Shown here in pieces: positions 48,592 through 57,627 of a stretch of DNA of 64,000 nt. Source of the DNA: Ralstonia pickettii (GTDB lineage Bacteria; Pseudomonadota; Gammaproteobacteria; Burkholderiales; Burkholderiaceae); NCBI RefSeq assembly GCF_000607165.1, contig NZ_JFZG01000024.1, positions 1 to 64,000 of the forward strand, read 5' to 3'. Position 1 is the first letter of the stretch; every line of letters begins with the position of its first letter. Position numbers and translations under genes: made by a program. The notes under the pieces were generated by a model, which was not told the origin of the DNA, made no database searches, and worked only from the letters and a program-made list of their open reading frames with translations.

Positions 48592-48939
48592 ATGAACCAC
48601 ACCGACCCATCCTCCACGCCAGCAGTGCCCGACACCCACGGCCAGCAGCACAGCATCAGCGTCTACCTGAAAATCTGGGGCCTGCTGTTCGTGCTCAGCA
48701 CGCTGTCGTACCTGGTCGATTACTTTCGCGTGGAAGGCCTCACACGCTGGGTGCTGATCGTCGTTCTGATGATCGCCAAGGCGGGGCTGATCGTCTCTGT
48801 GTTCATGCACATGATGTGGGAGCGGCTGGCACTGGTGTACGCCATTCTCATGCCGCCGCTCGCGTTGCTGGTGCTGATGGTTCTGATGGCGGCGGAGGCG
48901 CATCACACGTTCGGGATGCGCATGTTGTTCTTCCACTGA
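48592..48939 (+). CDS. coxD: Cytochrome c oxidase subunit IV
   Basis: A 115-residue small subunit with three transmembrane helices (about 28-43, 54-73 and 82-101) and a His-containing N-terminus, fitting the prokaryotic COX4/CyoD family. Typical is the segment MIAKAGLIVSVFMHMMWE. It begins 7 bases after coxC. Last gene of the oxidase operon; it assists CuB assembly or stability in related enzymes. Confidence 0.88.
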   Translation: MNHTDPSSTPAVPDTHGQQHSISVYLKIWGLLFVLSTLSYLVDYFRVEGLTRWVLIVVLMIAKAGLIVSVFMHMMWERLALVYAILMPPLALLVLMVLMAAEAHHTFGMRMLFFH

Positions 48940-49102
48940 GCTGCCTCTCGGCTGTCGCTTGACTTGCCGGCCCAGGCCGGCCCCACCTACCTTTTCCGTC
49001 CAGTATCAATCTGGTGAATGTCGCGCATTCACCAGCCGACTGGCGTGCCTCCTCGGTGCCCGCTACCTTCAGCGCACACCTACAAAAAACTGAGGAGACA
49101 CC

Positions 49103-50458
49103 ATGCTGCCCCACCCTACAACCATCGACGTGCGAGCGTGGCTCGACGGCCAACGCTTTTCCGCGTTCCAATGGCGCGTCGTTGCGCTGTGCTTCTTCAT
49201 CGTCGCCATTGACGGCTTCGACACCGCCTGCGTCGGCTTCATCGCGCCGGCGCTCGTGCAGGACTGGCACGTCACCCCCGGCGTGTTGGGCACCGTGTTC
49301 AGTGCCGGCCTGGCGGGGCTGATGGTTGGGGCGCTTGCCTTTGGCCCACTGGCCGACCGCATCGGGCGCAAACGCACGCTGCTGCTCACGGTGGCGGCGT
49401 TTGGCGTTGCCACCGTGGCATCGGCGTTTGCGCCGAACGTCAGCGCGCTGATCGCGTTGCGGTTCCTGACGGGCCTTGGCCTGGGCGGCGCCATGCCCAA
49501 CGCCATCGCCCTCACGTCCGAATACTGCCCGGAGCGCCGACGGTCCTTCCTCACCACGGTCATGTTCTGCGGCTTTACATTGGGCTCGGGCTTTGGCGGC
49601 ATCGTCGCGGCGCAACTGGTGCCCGATTTCGGCTGGCGCAGCGTGCTGCTGTTTGGCGGCGTCGTGCCACTGGTGCTGGTGCCATTGATGGCCTTTGCGC
49701 TGCCGGAATCGGTGCGCTACTTGGTGTCCAGTGGTGCAGACAACACCACGGTCGGCAAGCTGCTCAACCGCATTGCGCCATTGGCCGTCACGCCCGACAC
49801 GCGCTTCGCGCTGCATGAAGCCAAGGCGCCGGGGTCGCCGGTGCGGCAGCTCTTCCTGCCGGCTTTCCGCACGGGCACGCTGCTGCTGTGGACGGTGTTC
49901 TTTATGAGCCTGCTGATCGTCTATCTGCTGACGAACTGGCTGCCGACGCTCGTTCACGCGGGTGGCGTGTCGCTCGCGCTGGCGTCGCGCATTGCGGTGA
50001 TGTACCAGGTGGGCGGCACCATTGGCGCGCTCATCATCGGACGGTTGATGGATCGGTACCCCGCGACGATCGTGCTGTGCGGCACCTACGGCCTGGGTGC
50101 CATATTCCTCGCCCTGACAGGCGTGACGCAAGGCACGATGCTCGCCTTTGCCGTCACGGGTGTGGGCTTCTGCATCAGCGGCTCGCAAATCGGCGCGAAC
50201 GCATTCGCGGCCCAGTTCTACCCCACCGCCAACCGTGTGACAGGGATCAGTTGGGCACTGGGCGTAGGCCGTCTCGGTTCGGTGTGCGGTGCACTGGTGG
50301 GCGGCGTATTGCTGACGGCAAACATCGGGTTCCAGCTGCTGTTCCTGATCGTGGCGGTGCCGGCAGCAATTGCGGCGGTGGCCATCTTCCTATGCGGCAG
50401 CCAGGCAAAACGTACCGGCGCCGGGCAGGCATTGCCCATTGCCCCGGAAGGCACGTAA
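49103..50458 (+). CDS. Aromatic acid:H+ symporter of the MFS (AAHS family)
   Basis: A 451-residue, 12-helix transporter. Helix 1 has IVAIDGFDTACVGFIAPAL, the DGFD-type motif of the AAHS family (PcaK, BenK, GenK), and the helix 2-3 loop carries GPLADRIGRKRTLL. AAHS proteins import benzoate, hydroxybenzoates, gentisate or salicylate with protons. Its position next to the salicylate/gentisate operon makes salicylate or gentisate the likely substrate. It is convergent with nagR and separated from it by the 21-bp repeat array. Confidence 0.88.
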   Translation: MLPHPTTIDVRAWLDGQRFSAFQWRVVALCFFIVAIDGFDTACVGFIAPALVQDWHVTPGVLGTVFSAGLAGLMVGALAFGPLADRIGRKRTLLLTVAAFGVATVASAFAPNVSALIALRFLTGLGLGGAMPNAIALTSEYCPERRRSFLTTVMFCGFTLGSGFGGIVAAQLVPDFGWRSVLLFGGVVPLVLVPLMAFALPESVRYLVSSGADNTTVGKLLNRIAPLAVTPDTRFALHEAKAPGSPVRQLFLPAFRTGTLLLWTVFFMSLLIVYLLTNWLPTLVHAGGVSLALASRIAVMYQVGGTIGALIIGRLMDRYPATIVLCGTYGLGAIFLALTGVTQGTMLAFAVTGVGFCISGSQIGANAFAAQFYPTANRVTGISWALGVGRLGSVCGALVGGVLLTANIGFQLLFLIVAVPAAIAAVAIFLCGSQAKRTGAGQALPIAPEGT

Positions 50459-50468
50459 GCATTCGGCC

Positions 50469-50911
50469 TGTTGCGGGCGGATTACGGACCTCAAACAGTG
50501 GAGTGTCACTGTTTGAGGTCGAAAATTTCGACCTCAGAGCGCGGCGTTCGACAGTCCGAGAGCCGAACGCCAGCCCCAACCCGCCGAGCGCGACGGTCCG
50601 AGGGCGGATTGCGAGCCTCGGATCACGGAAGGGTCGAATGTTTCAGGGCGGAGCACGAGCCTCCAACAGTCGCGTTCGAGCCTTCGAGGCTGAAACGTCA
50701 GCCTCCGAACGCGGCAGCCGAGTGTTCGAGAGTGAGACACGCCACCCAGACGGTGGAGCTTGTCCATCAGAGCGCCATCGTCGAGCGATCGAGCCTGACG
50801 CTCGACCCTCGGAAGTTGGAGCATCAGTGTTCGAGCCTCAGTCCTGACGATCCCCAGTTGGAATTCGAATGTTCGACGGTGGAGCGATGCTCCAGAACTC
50901 GCAGGCAACGA
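50469..50911. repeat. Array of about 21 degenerate 21-bp tandem repeats
   Basis: Between the symporter and nagR, the sequence falls into contiguous 21-base units. From 50532 the units start at 50532, 50553, 50574, 50595 and 50616, then (after a 2-base insertion) every 21 bases from 50639 to 50891. Two further units, less regular, precede them, and perhaps one more begins at 50469. Units vary but share the form YSTYCRARNGYGGANNNTCGAG; two good examples are TGTTCGACGGTGGAGCGATG and CCTCCGAACGCGGCAGCCGA. Because 21 is a multiple of 3, several frames stay open with a seven-residue period. Confidence 0.85.
50487..50535 (+). other. Two overlapping hairpins at the start of the repeat array
   Basis: Hairpin A has perfect 14-bp arms, GACCTCAAACAGTG (50487-50500) and CACTGTTTGAGGTC (50507-50520), with a 6-nt loop. 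Hairpin B has perfect 10-bp arms, GAGGTCGAAA (50515-50524) and TTTCGACCTC (50526-50535), around one base. They share 50515-50520, so only one can form fully at a time. A lies 29 bases beyond the symporter stop and probably serves as its terminator; there is no clear U-tract. Confidence 0.75.
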
Positions 50912-50934
50912 GGCGGCACACCCTTGTGTCCTGC

Positions 50935-51837
50935 CTAGATAGCAAACATCTCGAACAGCAACTGCCGCAGCCATTGGTTGGCCGGCTCGCGGTGATTGCG
51001 CCCATGCCACAGCACATTGATGGTGATATCCGGAATCTTGGCCGGGCAAGGCGCCGTGGCAAGGTCAAACGGTTTGAGCGTGCGCGTGGCATAGGCCTCA
51101 GGCACCACCGCAATCATGTCTGTCGACTGCAGGATGTGCCCCAGCGCCACGAAGTGCGGCACACGCAGGCTCACCCGCCGCGACATCCCTGCCCGCAGGA
51201 TGGTTGAATCCACCATGCCGTGGCCCGTTCCCTCGGCCACGATCGACACGTGCTCGGCTTCCAGGAAGCTCTTCATCGTCATGCCGTTCTTGGCGAGCGG
51301 ATGGCCCTTTCTGAAGAGGCACACATAGCGCTGCTTGAACAGCCTGCGCTGGAAGAACCCCGCCTTCAGGTCCGGCAGAAAACCAATGGCGAGATCCACA
51401 CGGCCGGCCTCCATCTCATCGCGCAGCGTGTCGGCATGGTTGCGCACCGTGCTGATGGTGACCCCGGGTGCGTCCTTCTCCAGGCGGCGCATCAGACTAG
51501 GCAGGAAGTAGATCTCGCCGATGTCCGTCATCGCAATGGTGAAGGCGCGTGTGCTCGTCTTGGGGTCGAACTTGGTCGTGGCATTGAGCGAGTTGTAGAT
51601 CGCCCCGAGCGCGTAGGCGATGGGCTCCGCAAGTGTCTCGGCAAAGGGCGTCGGCACCATACCTTTGGATGTGCGGATGAACAGCTCATCTCCAAACAAC
51701 TTGCGCATGCGGTTCAGCGCATTGCTGATGGCGGGTTGCGAGATGCCCAGTGTTTCCGCCACGGCCGAGACACGACGCTGCCGAAGCAACTCATTGAAGA
51801 CGACCAACAGGTTGAGGTCGATGTCCTGCAGTTCCAC
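50935..51837 (-). CDS. nagR: NagR, LysR-type salicylate-responsive activator
   Basis: A 300-residue LysR protein closely resembling NahR/NagR/DntR: it starts MELQDIDLNLLVVFNELL, has SQPAISNALNRMRKLF, IRTSKGMVPTPFAE, AMTDIGEIYFLP and GFFQRRLFKQRYVCLFRKGHP. These regulators activate aromatic degradation genes when bound to salicylate. It is divergent from nagAaGHAbIKL with a palindromic operator in the 130-bp gap, so it almost certainly controls that operon. Its 3' end abuts the 21-bp repeat array. Confidence 0.92.
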   Translation of the reverse strand: MELQDIDLNLLVVFNELLRQRRVSAVAETLGISQPAISNALNRMRKLFGDELFIRTSKGMVPTPFAETLAEPIAYALGAIYNSLNATTKFDPKTSTRAFTIAMTDIGEIYFLPSLMRRLEKDAPGVTISTVRNHADTLRDEMEAGRVDLAIGFLPDLKAGFFQRRLFKQRYVCLFRKGHPLAKNGMTMKSFLEAEHVSIVAEGTGHGMVDSTILRAGMSRRVSLRVPHFVALGHILQSTDMIAVVPEAYATRTLKPFDLATAPCPAKIPDITINVLWHGRNHREPANQWLRQLLFEMFAI

Positions 51838-51862
51838 CGCGTGTCTCCTCGTGTTCTCGCAT

Positions 51863-51879
51863 TATCACTGCGAGTGATA
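51863..51879. promoter_or_regulatory. NagR operator in the nagR/nagAa divergent promoter
   Basis: A perfect inverted repeat TATCACT-GCG-AGTGATA, 26 bases upstream of the nagR ATG and 88 bases upstream of the nagAa ATG. Location and dyad symmetry fit a LysR recognition site serving both autoregulation and activation of the nag operon. Confidence 0.65.
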
Positions 51880-51967
51880 TGAGACATCAGGTTGCTTCTA
51901 TTTATGTATGTCGTCAAGCGGGCCATGATGCTTCCACACAGAAAAACGACTAGCCCGGAGACACGGC

Positions 51968-52954
51968 ATGGACGTCACCGTCACCCCACTGCAGCGCATC
52001 GTCAGCGCGCGCTCGGGCGATAACCTGCTCGAAGTCCTTCGCACCAACGAAGTCCCTATCTCGTATAGCTGCATGGCGGGCCGCTGCGGCACGTGCCGCT
52101 GCCGGGTCGTATCCGGCAATGTGGCCGTCACGGGTGGTGCCGACATGAACAGCCCCTCGGCCTCGGGCCAGATCGTGCTGGCCTGCCAGACCACGCTGGT
52201 AGAAGACTGCGCAATCGAACTGCCGGAAGTGGACGAAGTGGTCGTGCACGCCGCCCGGATCGTCAAGTCGAAGGTCGCGTCCATCGAGAATATGACCCAC
52301 GACATCAAGCGCATCCGGCTGGATCTCGCCAAGCCGCTCGATTACTCGCCCGGCCAGTACGCCACGCTGCAGTTCACGCCCAAGCATGTGCGGCCGTACT
52401 CGATGGCCGTGGCCAACGAAGGGAGCACGCTTGAGTTCCATGTGCGTGTGGTGCCGGATGGCCGTGTCACTTCGTACATTGCCAGCGAACTCAAGGTGGG
52501 CGATGACGTGCGCGTGAGTGGCCCGCTGGGCACGGCGTATCTGCGCCGCCGGAATGCAGACCCGATCCTTTGCGTTGCGGGCGGCACCGGCCTCGCGCCC
52601 ATTCTCTCCATCCTGCGCGGCATGGCCGATGCGCGCATGACCAACCCGGTACACGTGTACTTCGGCGTGCGCTCACCCATCGACGTGTACGGCACCCATT
52701 GGCTGGATGCGCTGCGCGAGCGCCTGCCGAACCTGCACACGCACGTCGTCATCACGACATCCAACACAGACCACCGCTACCGCTCGGGCGTCGTGACCGA
52801 CGCAGTGGCGAGCGACTGGCAGAGCCTCACGGGCTGGCGCGCCTACCTGGCCGGCGCGCCCGTCATGGTGGACGCCGCGAGCCTGCTGTTGCGCCAGCGC
52901 GGCGTGCTGCCCGAACACATCTACGCGGATGCCTTCTACGCCGTTGGCGTCTGA
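51968..52954 (+). CDS. nagAa: Salicylate 5-hydroxylase ferredoxin reductase
   Basis: A 328-residue reductase with an N-terminal plant-type [2Fe-2S] domain (CMAGRCGTCRC at about 36-46 and the fourth Cys in LACQTTL near 78), an FAD-binding domain (RPYSMAVAN near 145) and an NAD-binding domain (CVAGGTGLAPILSILRGM near 205). It passes electrons from NADH to the NagAb ferredoxin. First gene of the operon, 130 bp from nagR. In Ralstonia sp. U2 the same reductase also serves naphthalene dioxygenase, but no such oxygenase is present here. Confidence 0.93.
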   Translation: MDVTVTPLQRIVSARSGDNLLEVLRTNEVPISYSCMAGRCGTCRCRVVSGNVAVTGGADMNSPSASGQIVLACQTTLVEDCAIELPEVDEVVVHAARIVKSKVASIENMTHDIKRIRLDLAKPLDYSPGQYATLQFTPKHVRPYSMAVANEGSTLEFHVRVVPDGRVTSYIASELKVGDDVRVSGPLGTAYLRRRNADPILCVAGGTGLAPILSILRGMADARMTNPVHVYFGVRSPIDVYGTHWLDALRERLPNLHTHVVITTSNTDHRYRSGVVTDAVASDWQSLTGWRAYLAGAPVMVDAASLLLRQRGVLPEHIYADAFYAVGV

Positions 52955-52988
52955 AGCCGCACGCCCATTACAAGCCTCGGAGACACCC

Positions 52989-54245
52989 ATGAAAGAGTCG
53001 ACCCTCACGTTTTCCAGACCCGCCTGGAAAGACGATGGCTCCAGCCGGATTCCATTCCGCGCCTACACCGACGACGAGATCCACCAGCGCGAGCTGGAAC
53101 GCCTGTTCTACAACGGGCACTGGTGCTACGTCGGCCTGGAAGCGGAGATACCCAACGCGGGCGATTTCAAGCGCACGGTGGTGGGCGAACGTTCGGTGAT
53201 CGTCACACGCACGCAGGACAGCTCGATTGCCGTGGTGGAGAACGTCTGCGCGCACCGCGGCGTGCGCTTCTGCCGCGAGAGATCCGGCAACCGCAAAGAC
53301 TTCACCTGCCCCTACCACCAGTGGAACTACGACCTGAAAGGCAACCTGATCGGCGTGCCCTTTCGGCGGGGCGTGAAGTCCGAAGGCAAGGTGCAGGGCG
53401 GCATGCCTGCCGATTTCGATCCGAAGGAACACGGCCTCACGCAACTCAACGTGGCCGTGCGCAACGGGGTCATCTTTGCCTCGTTCGACCACGACCTGCC
53501 GTCTTTGGAAGACTTTCTCGGGCCGACCATCCTTGGCTATTTCGACCGCGTGTTCGACGGTCGCAAGCTGAAGATCCTTGGCTACAACAAGCAGCGCATT
53601 CCGGGCAACTGGAAGCTGATGCAGGAGAACATCAAAGACCCGTATCACCCGGGGCTTCTGCACACGTGGTTCGTCACGTTCGGGCTCTGGCGGGCGGACA
53701 ACAAATCCGAGCTGAAGATGGATGCGCTGCATCGCCACGCCGCGATGATTTCCACGCGCGGCACCGGCGGGAAAGGCGCCGTCACCAGCGGCGTCACCAG
53801 CTTCAAAGAGAAGATGACGCTGCACGACGACCGCTTTCTCGATGTTGCGCAGGAACCCTGGTGGGGCGGCCCGACGGCCGTGATGATGACCGTCTTCCCG
53901 AGCGTGATCATCCAGCAGCAGGTCAATTCCGTGTCGACACGACACATCCAGCCCAACGGCCACGGCTCATTCGATTTCGTCTGGACCCACTTCGGCTTTG
54001 AAGACGACACCGAAGAGATGACGCAGCGCCGCCTGCGCCAGGCCAACCTGTTCGGGCCCGCCGGCTTTGTCTCGGCAGATGACGGCGAGGTCATCGAGTT
54101 CTCGCAGGAAGGCTTTGAGCAGAAGCCGGGCCACCGCACCGTGGCCGAACTCGGCGGCCGCGAAGTGGGCGACACCGACCACATGGTCACGGAAACGCTT
54201 ATCCGCGGCATGTACGAATACTGGCGCAAGGTGATGGAGATCTGA
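52989..54245 (+). CDS. nagG: Salicylate 5-hydroxylase, oxygenase large subunit
   Basis: A 418-residue Rieske oxygenase alpha subunit. The Rieske cluster ligands are in CAHRGVRFC and CPYHQWNY (about residues 88-113), and the mononuclear iron site includes [13 protein letters not shown] near 215. With NagH it hydroxylates salicylate at C5 to give gentisate. The ATG at 52989 follows GGAG by 7 bases; an upstream in-frame ATG would overlap the end of nagAa. Confidence 0.94.
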   Translation: MKESTLTFSRPAWKDDGSSRIPFRAYTDDEIHQRELERLFYNGHWCYVGLEAEIPNAGDFKRTVVGERSVIVTRTQDSSIAVVENVCAHRGVRFCRERSGNRKDFTCPYHQWNYDLKGNLIGVPFRRGVKSEGKVQGGMPADFDPKEHGLTQLNVAVRNGVIFASFDHDLPSLEDFLGPTILGYFDRVFDGRKLKILGYNKQRIPGNWKLMQENIKDPYHPGLLHTWFVTFGLWRADNKSELKMDALHRHAAMISTRGTGGKGAVTSGVTSFKEKMTLHDDRFLDVAQEPWWGGPTAVMMTVFPSVIIQQQVNSVSTRHIQPNGHGSFDFVWTHFGFEDDTEEMTQRRLRQANLFGPAGFVSADDGEVIEFSQEGFEQKPGHRTVAELGGREVGDTDHMVTETLIRGMYEYWRKVMEI

Positions 54246-54246
54246 C

Positions 54247-54738
54247 ATGGCTGACGTGACTGACACGCTCGATTTCTCGACCTACCAGCAACTGCTGGCC
54301 CTCTATACCCGTTACGCCGCCGCCGTGGACAACGCGGCGTGGGATCAATGGACCGACCTCTTCGTCGACGACTGCACTTACAAGGTCCAGCCGCGCGAAA
54401 ACTACGAACGCGGCTTTCCGCTCGCCACGCTGTCGTTCGAAAGCAAGGGCATGTTGAAGGACCGCATCTACGGCATCACAGAGACGATCTTCCACGACCC
54501 GTACTACCAGCGCCATGTGGTTGGCCTGCCCGAGGTCACGCATGTGGAAGGCGACCGCATTGAAGCGCAGGCCAACTACGCCGTGTTCCGCACCAAGCCC
54601 GATGCGTTGTCGACGGTGTTCAACGTCGGCCGCTACATCGACATCATCGTCCGCACCGAAGCGGGATTGAAGCTGAAGTCGCGCACCTGCGTGTTCGACA
54701 GCGAAATGATCCCGAACTCGATCATCTATCCGATCTGA
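54247..54738 (+). CDS. nagH: Salicylate 5-hydroxylase, oxygenase small subunit
   Basis: A 163-residue Rieske dioxygenase beta subunit (NTF2-like fold), with [37 protein letters not shown] at the N-terminus, typical of the family. It starts two bases after the nagG stop codon. It has no cofactor and shapes the hexameric oxygenase. Confidence 0.93.
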   Translation: MADVTDTLDFSTYQQLLALYTRYAAAVDNAAWDQWTDLFVDDCTYKVQPRENYERGFPLATLSFESKGMLKDRIYGITETIFHDPYYQRHVVGLPEVTHVEGDRIEAQANYAVFRTKPDALSTVFNVGRYIDIIVRTEAGLKLKSRTCVFDSEMIPNSIIYPI

Positions 54739-54747
54739 GGTCTGCCC

Positions 54748-55071
54748 ATGAGCAATACATCAACCACCACCTGGCTCAAGCTCATCAGCGTTGACGACCT
54801 GCCGGACGACGACGTGATTGCCGTCAGTGCCGGCGACGCGGAGATCGCGGTGTACCGCGTTGCCGGTGAAGTCTTCGCCACCGACAACGTCTGCACGCAC
54901 GGCCACGCGCGCCTGTGCGACGGTTTTCTCGACGGCTACGAGATCGAATGCCCGCTGCACCAGGGCAAGTTCGACGTGCGCTCGGGCAAGGCGATGTGCG
55001 AACCGCTCACGACCGACGTGCGCACGTTCCCGATCAAGATCGAAGACGGCCACGTCTTTGTCGAGCTGTAA
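54748..55071 (+). CDS. nagAb: Rieske-type ferredoxin of salicylate 5-hydroxylase
   Basis: A 107-residue Rieske ferredoxin with the two ligand pairs [11 protein letters not shown] near residue 49 and CPLHQGKFD near 69. It carries single electrons from NagAa to NagG. Same operon, 9 bases after nagH. Confidence 0.95.
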   Translation: MSNTSTTTWLKLISVDDLPDDDVIAVSAGDAEIAVYRVAGEVFATDNVCTHGHARLCDGFLDGYEIECPLHQGKFDVRSGKAMCEPLTTDVRTFPIKIEDGHVFVEL

Positions 55072-55081
55072 GGGGATGGCC

Positions 55082-56128
55082 ATGACATCAACCACGCTGC
55101 AGACCGAGCGCGGCGCGTACTACGCGCAACTCGATGGCAAGCAACTGGCGCCGCTGTGGGAATCGCTGCATTCGCTGGTGCCGCGCGAGCCCAAGCCGCG
55201 CATCGTGCCCGCCATCTGGAAGTACAACGAGGTGCGCCCGCTGGTCATGCAGGCCGGCGCCGTCATCAGCGCCGAAGAGGCCGTGCGCCGCGTTCTGATC
55301 CTGGAGAACCCGGGGCTGCCGGGCAAGGCCAGCGTGACGTCCACGCTGTACGCGGGGCTGCAATTGATCCTGCCGGGTGAGATCGCGCCGAGCCACCGGC
55401 ATACGCAATCGGCGCTGCGCTTCATTGTCGAAGGCCGTGGCGCGTGGACGGCCGTCAACGGCGAACGCACCACGATGCACCCCGGCGATTTCATCATCAC
55501 GCCTTCGTGGACGTGGCACGACCACGGCTGCCCGACGCTTGAGGATGGTGGCGAACCCGTCGTCTGGCTGGACGGCCTCGACATTCCACTGGTGCAGCAG
55601 TTCGACTGCGGCTTTGCCGAGAACTACCCCGAAGCCCAGCAACCCGTGATGCGCCCGGAAGGTGACAGCTACGCGCGCTTCGGCCACAACATGGTGCCGG
55701 TGCGCCATCGCGTGACCGACCCCACGTCGCCGATCTTCAGCTACCCGTATGCGCGCTCGCTCGAAGCGCTCGACACGCTCTACCGCCACGGCGAACTGGA
55801 CCCCTGGGACGGCGTGAAGCTGCGCTACGTGAATCCCACCACCGGCGGCTGGCCGATGCCGACCATCGCCACCTTCATGCAGTTCCTGCCCAAGGGCTTT
55901 GCGGGCAAGACCTACCGCAGCACCGACGCCACCGTCTACAGCGTGGTGGAAGGCCGCGGCACGGCACGCATTGGCGACGAGCAATTCGAGTTCGAGCCGC
56001 GCGACGTGTTTGTCGCGCCGTCGTGGGCGCCGGTGCAGCTCAACGCATCGGAGGACGCGGTGCTGTTCAGCTATTCCGACCGGCCCGTGCTGTCTGCACT
56101 GAATCTGCTGCGCGAAGCGCGTACCTGA
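55082..56128 (+). CDS. nagI: Gentisate 1,2-dioxygenase
   Basis: A 348-residue bicupin enzyme that opens the gentisate ring to maleylpyruvate using Fe(II) and O2. The first cupin has the iron-binding [15 protein letters not shown] (about residue 105) and WTWHDHG; the second cupin begins near 270 ([17 protein letters not shown]). Of two close ATGs, 55082 is chosen since AAGGGG lies 6 bases upstream. It follows nagAb after 10 bases. Confidence 0.95.
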   Translation: MTSTTLQTERGAYYAQLDGKQLAPLWESLHSLVPREPKPRIVPAIWKYNEVRPLVMQAGAVISAEEAVRRVLILENPGLPGKASVTSTLYAGLQLILPGEIAPSHRHTQSALRFIVEGRGAWTAVNGERTTMHPGDFIITPSWTWHDHGCPTLEDGGEPVVWLDGLDIPLVQQFDCGFAENYPEAQQPVMRPEGDSYARFGHNMVPVRHRVTDPTSPIFSYPYARSLEALDTLYRHGELDPWDGVKLRYVNPTTGGWPMPTIATFMQFLPKGFAGKTYRSTDATVYSVVEGRGTARIGDEQFEFEPRDVFVAPSWAPVQLNASEDAVLFSYSDRPVLSALNLLREART

Positions 56129-56229
56129 CAAGAACCCACTCCATTGCTCTTGCGGCGTGCCAGACGGCACCGCCGCCGGGCCGATTCACGCCTGACCCCT
56201 GCGCTTTGACCGACCACACTGAGCCCACC

Positions 56230-56928
56230 ATGACCTACGTCTTCACGCCCCCTGCCCTCACCGCCGCGCCCGTTGCAGGCAGCCGCGACCAATTTGCCGT
56301 CCGCCGCGTCTATTGCGTCGGCCGCAACTACGCCGCCCACGCCCGCGAGATGGGCTACGACCCTGACCGCGAACCGCCGTTCTTCTTCTGCAAGCCCACC
56401 GACGCCATCGTGCCGGTGGCGGATGGTCAAACGCTTGAACTGCCGTATCCCTCGCAAACGCAGAACTACCACTATGAAGCCGAGCTGGTGGCCGTGATCG
56501 GCAAACCCGGCGCCGACATCTCCGTGGACACCGCGCTCGACCATGTGTGGGGCTACGCCGTCGGGCTCGACATGACCCGCCGCGACCTGCAGATGAAGAT
56601 GCGTGAGATGGGCCGCCCGTGGGAAATCGGCAAGGCATTCGATGTGTCCGCACCGATGGGCCCCATCCATCCGGTCAGCAAGATCGGCCACCCGCAGCAA
56701 GCCGGCATCTGGCTGACCGTCAATGGCGAGACCAAACAGCGCAGCGATGTATCGCACCTGATCTGGTCTGTGGCGGAAACGGTGGCGTACCTGTCGCAGT
56801 TCTTCCGCCTGGAGCCGGGTGACGTGATCTTTACCGGCACGCCGGAAGGTGTCGGGGCCGTGAAGCCCGGCGACCGCATCGTCATGGGCGTGGATGGCCT
56901 GGGCGAGCTGAAAGCCTGCATCGTCTGA
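56230..56928 (+). CDS. nagK: Fumarylpyruvate hydrolase
   Basis: A 232-residue fumarylacetoacetase-family hydrolase: VYCVGRNYAAHAREMG near residue 27, FFFCKPTDAIVP near 51, the metal-binding NYHYEAELVAVIG near 78 and the late GDVIFTGTPEGVGAVKPGD. It splits fumarylpyruvate to fumarate and pyruvate, the final step of the pathway. The 101-base gap after nagI is the largest within the operon; the ATG at 56230 begins the conserved MTYVF start. Confidence 0.94.
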   Translation: MTYVFTPPALTAAPVAGSRDQFAVRRVYCVGRNYAAHAREMGYDPDREPPFFFCKPTDAIVPVADGQTLELPYPSQTQNYHYEAELVAVIGKPGADISVDTALDHVWGYAVGLDMTRRDLQMKMREMGRPWEIGKAFDVSAPMGPIHPVSKIGHPQQAGIWLTVNGETKQRSDVSHLIWSVAETVAYLSQFFRLEPGDVIFTGTPEGVGAVKPGDRIVMGVDGLGELKACIV

Positions 56929-56939
56929 GCAGGCGCGCC

Positions 56940-57581
56940 ATGCAGCTCTACAGCTTCTTCAATAGCTCGACGTCGTATCGGGTGCGCATTGCGCTGGCGC
57001 TCAAAGGGCTGCCTTACGAGACGCTGCCGGTGAACATCCGCACCGGCGAGCATCGCGCGGCAGGCTATGTGGAGCACATCAACCCGTCGGCGGGCGTACC
57101 GGCGCTCATCGACGGCGAGATGCAATTGAGCCAGTCGCTCGCGATCATCGATTACCTCGATGCGCGCCACCCCGAGCCACGGCTCATTCCGCTCGAACCG
57201 TTGCAGCGGGCGCGCGTGCTGGAACTGGCCAACGCCATCGCTTGCGACATCCACCCGATCAACAACCTGCGCGTGCTGCGCTATCTGCAAGACGTGCTGA
57301 AGGTCACGCCCGAGCAGAAAGACGCGTGGTATCGCCACTGGATCGACGAAGGCATGGCGACCGTCGAGCGCCTGCTCGCGCGGTACGGCACCGGCCCATG
57401 GTGCTTTGGCGATGCGCCGACGCTGGCCGACGTGGCGCTGGTGCCGCAGGTTGCCAACGCGCTGCGCATGGGGTGTTCGCTGGAGCGGTACGAGCACGCG
57501 ATGACGATCTACCAACACGCCAGTGCGCATCCGGCCTTCAAGGCTGCCGCGCCGGCACAACAACCAGATTTCGCCGCCTGA
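56940..57581 (+). CDS. nagL: Maleylpyruvate isomerase (glutathione-dependent, zeta-class GST)
   Basis: A 213-residue zeta-class glutathione transferase: FNSSTSYRVRIALALKGL at the N-terminus with the catalytic Ser-Ser-x-Ser-type loop, NPSAGVPALIDGE near 48, LSQSLAIIDYLD near 63 and the helical C-domain with CDIHPINNLRVL. It isomerises maleylpyruvate to fumarylpyruvate. Eleven bases after nagK. Confidence 0.94.
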   Translation: MQLYSFFNSSTSYRVRIALALKGLPYETLPVNIRTGEHRAAGYVEHINPSAGVPALIDGEMQLSQSLAIIDYLDARHPEPRLIPLEPLQRARVLELANAIACDIHPINNLRVLRYLQDVLKVTPEQKDAWYRHWIDEGMATVERLLARYGTGPWCFGDAPTLADVALVPQVANALRMGCSLERYEHAMTIYQHASAHPAFKAAAPAQQPDFAA

Positions 57582-57627
57582 TGCACGTCACGCATCGCTG
57601 AAAAACAATCACAACGGAGGAGACCTC

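Noticed and set aside
49888-50847. Long plus-strand frame through the symporter end and the 21-bp array
   Set aside because: It is out of frame with the symporter over the first half and open afterwards only because the repeat unit is a multiple of three and lacks stops.
50469-50911. CRISPR-like array
   Set aside because: Units are contiguous and degenerate with no unique spacers, and no cas genes are present.
51968-57581. Full naphthalene degradation operon
   Set aside because: No naphthalene dioxygenase subunits, dihydrodiol dehydrogenase or related genes are present; only the salicylate-to-fumarate part is encoded.
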